A stretch of DNA of 64,000 nt, from NCBI GenBank assembly GCA_964390335.1, contig CAYMHU010000001.1, positions 62,001 to 126,000 on the forward strand, written 5' to 3'. The notes beneath the pieces are model-generated. The model saw nothing but the letters and a program-made list of their open reading frames with translations, made no database searches and was not told where the DNA came from. Each line of letters begins with the position of its first letter. Within the stretch, counting starts at the first letter, position 1. Shown here piece after piece: positions 60,728-64,000 of the stretch. The position numbers and the translations under genes are program-made. This stretch comes from Granulosicoccus sp964390335. GTDB lineage: Bacteria > Pseudomonadota > Gammaproteobacteria > Granulosicoccales > Granulosicoccaceae.

Positions 60728-61504
60728 CTAAGGATTTTTACCGTACCGAGAAAGAAGATGAGCCCACATTCCTCTCGGAATTAAAAAGTCATGCATCGGA
60801 ATACCAGCAGCATTCAAGCATTGAGCAACCATCTGAGAGCAATTGTTTGTATACAGATTATAGTCTTGTTTTTGAGCAACACGTTGATCAATACATTGTT
60901 GTGCCGCAATATCCTGTTTTTGTGTCGTCGGTATTATCAGGCTCATCGGTGCTGGCCCATCAGAAGATACCTCACCTGGCACGTTTAATCCTAACGGAAC
61001 AGCCAAGCTACTATTAGATGGTCGTTGTCCGACAGTAGAGGTCGTGTTTACGCCCATACCAACATGGCCGGCATAACCTGCGGCATCTGGGAAAAAACTT
61101 ATTGTAATATCTAATCCGAAGTAATCATGATATTTTGGTGGATTATTCAGCACATAAATATAAGTGTTCAACCCGCCATTCAAACCAATCGGATCAGACT
61201 GAACATACCTACCTAACCTCGAATCATAATCCCGAAAATAATTATAATGCAGCCCCGTCTCAACGTCATAATACTGCCCCGGAAATCGAAGATTCTGCTC
61301 CACCGCATTGGTCGTTGCAGTCACCTCACCAAACGGCTCTTGCTTACTTTGCCAAACCACTTGTTGGTTTTTATCCGTTAATGCTTGCGGCGTGCCTAAA
61401 TGGTCTGTGTGATAAAAATACGTGGCTGCTTGAGAAGCAGAAATCGACGCCATGAGTGCAAACGCAATAATGGCCAAGCCTGGAATAGATTTAAGTGATC
61501 TCAT
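60728..61504 (-). CDS. RHS core protein with signal peptide and papain-like C-terminal domain
   Basis: A 258-residue protein. A signal peptide (GLAIIAFALMASISASQA) precedes a short RHS core (about 28-132: YFYHTDHLGTPQALTD, PFGE, LRFPGQYYDVETGLHYNYFRDYDSRLGRYVQSDPIGLNGGLNTYIYV, then DYFGLD). The last 126 residues form a variable tip with GHVGMGV (His147) and YNLYTNNCSQMVAQCL (Cys222), a His-then-NC order seen in permuted papain-like/NlpC-P60-type hydrolases. A GGAGG lies 8 nt before the ATG at 61504, which directly follows the stop of the YD-repeat gene. It is thus a separate polypeptide rather than a frameshift product. Toxin activity is inferred. Confidence 0.75.
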   Translation of the reverse strand: MRSLKSIPGLAIIAFALMASISASQAATYFYHTDHLGTPQALTDKNQQVVWQSKQEPFGEVTATTNAVEQNLRFPGQYYDVETGLHYNYFRDYDSRLGRYVQSDPIGLNGGLNTYIYVLNNPPKYHDYFGLDITISFFPDAAGYAGHVGMGVNTTSTVGQRPSNSSLAVPLGLNVPGEVSSDGPAPMSLIIPTTQKQDIAAQQCIDQRVAQKQDYNLYTNNCSQMVAQCLNAAGIPMHDFLIPRGMWAHLLSRYGKNP

Positions 61505-61505
61505 C

Positions 61506-64000
61506 TCACTGACCTCCAGTGTCAACATTGAACCTCTGTACCGGAACCCATTCGCCCCATCCGCCTGAGTTTCTTCCTCTTACACGCCAGAAGTGATTGC
61601 TCCCCTCAGATAGAGTGGCTGTACCCGGTGTTACAGCGCATTCAACGGTAGTGCATATAGCATCGCTGAAATGCCGCTCGTTGTAGATCAGGGTGCCCAG
61701 AGCTTGATCGCGAACAATCAGCTGATACTCCAACGCGTTGGTCACTGGTTCCCACTGGTAAGTTGGATCAGCAATAGTCTGCGTGTCCGTTGGGCCTATC
61801 GGTGTGGGTGCTACAGGAGGTGTGTCTAGATAATCAAAGCGGATTTGACCTGTCCATTCGTTCCAGCCACCAGAGTTTCTTGCCCGGACGCGCCAGAAGT
61901 GATTGGCATTGAAATTCATTGTAATTCCCGGGGCGATCGAGCAGCTGCCAGCTGCGCAGATGTCGCTGCCATTGTGTCGTTCGTTGTAAATACTGGTACC
62001 TAAGAATCGATCGTATATCAGTACCTGATACTCAATCGCATTACCCAGATCTTGCCATTCATAGTTGGGTATCGCGTCCGTGATCTCTCCGAGCGGGGCA
62101 ACCGGCGTAATAGCCCCCGGCACTTCATCGAGATAATCGAATTGTATTTGATCCGTCCAATCATTCCAGCCTCCCGAGTTCCTAGCTCTAATGCGCCAGA
62201 AGTGTTTGGCGTTGAAATTCAGTGATAGATCGGGTGTAACGGAGCATCTACCCGCGCTACACACATCGGGAACAGGCAAGCGTTCGTTATAAACGGTTGA
62301 TGTCAAGAAGCGATCGTAAATCAATACCTGATATTCGATCGCGTTCCCTAGGTCTTGCCACTCATACGTTGGAGTGGCTATATTGGTACTCGCAATTGGT
62401 GTAATCGGCGTGATGGGGCCAGGTATGTCATCCAAGTAGTCAAAGCGGAGCTGATCAGTCCACTCACCCCACCCTTGTGCATTGCGCCCACGCACCCGCC
62501 AGAAGTGATTAGTATTAAAGTTCATTGTTATGCCAGACGGTGCAATCGCGCAAGAACCATTGCTACATAGATCAGCAGAGTCGTGTCGTTCGTTATAAAC
62601 GCTAGCTCTCAAGTACCGATCATAGATAATTACTTGGTATTCATCCGAAGTCCCTTCATCATCCCAAACATAGTTGGGGCTAGCTGTTGTAACGGCGCCG
62701 ATTGGGGAACGGGGGGTAACAACCTTAGGTACCGTTGACTCAGGGCCTTCCAAACGCCACATCGCGAGTGGCTCACCATCCAGGTACGCGTATTCCACTA
62801 ATACATCTCCGGTGTCTGTACCCTCTGCAATGAGACGACCGTCGAGATCGTAAATATAGTGTGTGGTATCGATAGAGCTGGTTTTACTGACGCGCTGACC
62901 CTGCGCATCAAATTCATAACTGGTGGTAACCCCGTTCGCTGTCGCGGTACTCATTCGGTTACGGTCGTTATAGTTAAACGTTGCAATACCATTGTTAATA
63001 GTATTGCCGACTGCGTCGTAAGAAAATGCGCGTTCTCCAACTATTTGGCTAAGTCGATGGCTTTCGGGTTCGTATTGATAGTCTTTGGTAACGCTTACCC
63101 CATCGCTTACCACTTCCAGAGACAGTCGATTACCAATACCATCATAGGAAAAACTTTGCTCACCATATCCACCAGCGGCAAACGTTAGGCGGTCAAGCGC
63201 ATCGTAGTCGAACAACTGACTTTGTCCTGCATCAATCGAATCAGTTATGGCGGTAATGTTATCAACTGCACTGAACGCGTAGTTCCGTTGCAGTACCAAC
63301 CCGTGATCTATATTTTGAATGCGGTAATCAAGATCGTAATTCTTACTGCTTGCTATCCCATTACCTAAAGTCATGCCGGACATTGGCCCGAATGGCAAAC
63401 GAGCGATCCCAGTGGCAAGATTCTCCGACTCACCCTCAAATGTACTGGTGACTGCACGGATCCGTCCACTAGCATCATAGGTGTAATTGATTTGGCGTTC
63501 GCTCGGGTTTGTCATACGAATGATGCGATCCGCTTCATTGTATTGATAAGCCGTTGTGTAGAGGTGGGTACCAATCGATTGAGCGACTTGGGTGATATTG
63601 CCCCTGGCATCATAAGAAAACGCAGTCGATCCGGTTTGATCACTGATGCTGGATACACGCCCTATTCCATTTACCCCGTTGTCGTATATGTAAGTGAGGT
63701 TTTCCACCGCACTGGGGTAGCTAACTGAAGTTATTCTATTCAAAGAATCGTATGTGTACTGCTCTGTTATACCACGCGCATCAGTCCGACTTTGCAGATT
63801 ACCAGCCGCATCATAAGTGTAGCTTGTTAAGCCGGTGTCTGGGCTGTTGCGTGATGTTCTTTCTCCAAATCCATTGTATGTGTAACTAGTTGTCTTGCCT
63901 ACAGAGTCTGTCGCACTGGTTAGATTATCGTGACTGTCGTAGGCAAACAATGTCTGACCCAGATTCGCATCTTGTATCGACACCAATCTATTCAAGGGAT
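61506..64000 (-). CDS. YD-repeat (RHS-like) protein with four C-terminal FN3-like modules, 5' end outside window
   Basis: At least 829 residues, truncated by the right edge; the frame stays open to 64000 and residues LNRLVSIQDANLG are mid-repeat. The first about 425 residues are YD repeats (for example YTYDAAGNLQSRTD, YTYDSLNRITSVSYP, FNYNDRNRMSTA), ending with YIYDLDGRLIAEGTDTGDVLVEYAYLDGEPLAMW. Four 101-residue fibronectin-like modules follow (see repeat). No RHS core is present at its end; that is on the next gene. It probably forms a secreted cocoon or surface fibre that works with the core protein downstream. Confidence 0.8.
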   Translation of the reverse strand, partial: PLNRLVSIQDANLGQTLFAYDSHDNLTSATDSVGKTTSYTYNGFGERTSRNSPDTGLTSYTYDAAGNLQSRTDARGITEQYTYDSLNRITSVSYPSAVENLTYIYDNGVNGIGRVSSISDQTGSTAFSYDARGNITQVAQSIGTHLYTTAYQYNEADRIIRMTNPSERQINYTYDASGRIRAVTSTFEGESENLATGIARLPFGPMSGMTLGNGIASSKNYDLDYRIQNIDHGLVLQRNYAFSAVDNITAITDSIDAGQSQLFDYDALDRLTFAAGGYGEQSFSYDGIGNRLSLEVVSDGVSVTKDYQYEPESHRLSQIVGERAFSYDAVGNTINNGIATFNYNDRNRMSTATANGVTTSYEFDAQGQRVSKTSSIDTTHYIYDLDGRLIAEGTDTGDVLVEYAYLDGEPLAMWRLEGPESTVPKVVTPRSPIGAVTTASPNYVWDDEGTSDEYQVIIYDRYLRASVYNERHDSADLCSNGSCAIAPSGITMNFNTNHFWRVRGRNAQGWGEWTDQLRFDYLDDIPGPITPITPIASTNIATPTYEWQDLGNAIEYQVLIYDRFLTSTVYNERLPVPDVCSAGRCSVTPDLSLNFNAKHFWRIRARNSGGWNDWTDQIQFDYLDEVPGAITPVAPLGEITDAIPNYEWQDLGNAIEYQVLIYDRFLGTSIYNERHNGSDICAAGSCSIAPGITMNFNANHFWRVRARNSGGWNEWTGQIRFDYLDTPPVAPTPIGPTDTQTIADPTYQWEPVTNALEYQLIVRDQALGTLIYNERHFSDAICTTVECAVTPGTATLSEGSNHFWRVRGRNSGGWGEWVPVQRFNVDTGGQ
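61509..62720 (-). repeat. Four tandem 303-bp modules (101 residues each)
   Basis: Unit boundaries are 62720-62418, 62417-62115, 62114-61812 and 61811-61509. Each unit has P-rich lead, YxW, EYQVLIYDR, YNER, a C-x4-C pair (for example CSAGRC), HFWRVRxRNSGGWxEW and FDYLD. Codons between units 2 and 3 differ at many synonymous sites while protein is kept. Confidence 0.88.

Noticed and set aside
61490..61530. RHS gene broken by a frameshift or nonsense mutation
   Set aside because: The second reading frame has a strong GGAGG at correct spacing, an ATG directly after the stop, and a full signal peptide, so two separate genes explain the sequence better.
61509..62720. CRISPR-like or other non-coding repeat array
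   Set aside because: The 303-bp periodicity is in a continuous reading frame and encodes homologous protein modules.
1..64000. tRNA, rRNA, insertion sequences or prophage
   Set aside because: Reading the intergenic spaces on both strands showed no cloverleaf-like segments, no transposase or phage structural proteins, and no terminal inverted repeats.

Overview
The window is a piece of a Gammaproteobacterial chromosome, probably from a marine or other free-living aerobe. The support is gene content and order: a caa3-type cytochrome oxidase cluster in near-Pseudomonas order (coxB-coxA-small TM protein-ctaG-coxC, then SURF1, a Sco-like protein and ctaB), ftsYEX-rpoH, tsaD/rpsU-yqeY, gltD-hemE, rpmBG, and a Gld-type ABC cluster next to mutM. 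Base composition looks moderate by eye, with an AT-rich stretch near 60.1-60.7 kb. I see no rRNA, tRNA, CRISPR array, IS element or prophage. No stretch over 300 bases lacks a gene. One 100-N scaffold gap lies inside murQ and can be explained away from the flanking sequence.

Layout. 1-2.2 kb (minus): start of zapE, a degenerate PilZ protein, a MotA-like channel and a YgjP-type metalloprotease. 2.3-6.5 kb (plus): CPA1 antiporter, [2Fe-2S] ferredoxin, aminotransferase, pncB. 6.6-17.9 kb is mixed housekeeping and accessory: RidA, a complex-I-type SDR, exported proteins, a putative aminopeptidase, cca, LysE, VanZ, uppP, a MidA-type methyltransferase, folB and ribosomal proteins L33/L28. 18.1-22.6 kb: a four-gene Gld-like ABC system and mutM. 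22.6-23.4 kb: a HigBA toxin-antitoxin pair with a double operator.

23.6-31.8 kb is the most coherent accessory block: a peptidoglycan-recycling island. A minus-strand run encodes a GH84-type N-acetylglucosaminidase, AnmK, MurQ and a leaderless BtuF-like protein. An AmpG-like permease sits on the plus strand, followed by a minus-strand M19 dipeptidase plus T7-lysozyme-type amidase, and a divergent leaderless NlpC/P60 protein. Together they could import anhydro-muropeptides and break them down to sugars and amino acids in the cytoplasm. The GH84 enzyme sits where a GH3 NagZ step would be needed.

31.9-38.9 kb: a lipoprotein, a GGCT-like protein, ferredoxin, coaD, rsmD, then divergent ftsY-ftsE-ftsX and rpoH. 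A perfect CIRCE element (HrcA operator) lies just upstream of rpoH. 39.1-42.9 kb: a secreted FN3-GH16 glycosidase and a surface protein with a C-terminal sorting-type tail. 42.8-52.3 kb: the cytochrome oxidase cluster, in which ctaA is missing from its expected place and a methyltransferase is found instead. 52.4-60.0 kb: a BioC-like methyltransferase, plsY, a BamA/TamA-superfamily protein, tsaD, rpsU, yqeY, gltD, hemE.

60.1-64.0 kb (minus): an unusual RHS locus. A YD-repeat protein, cut by the window edge, ends in four tandem 101-residue modules. A separate gene with its own Shine-Dalgarno and signal peptide then encodes the RHS core plus a papain-like C-terminal domain. An AT-rich membrane-protein gene, a candidate immunity gene, follows immediately.
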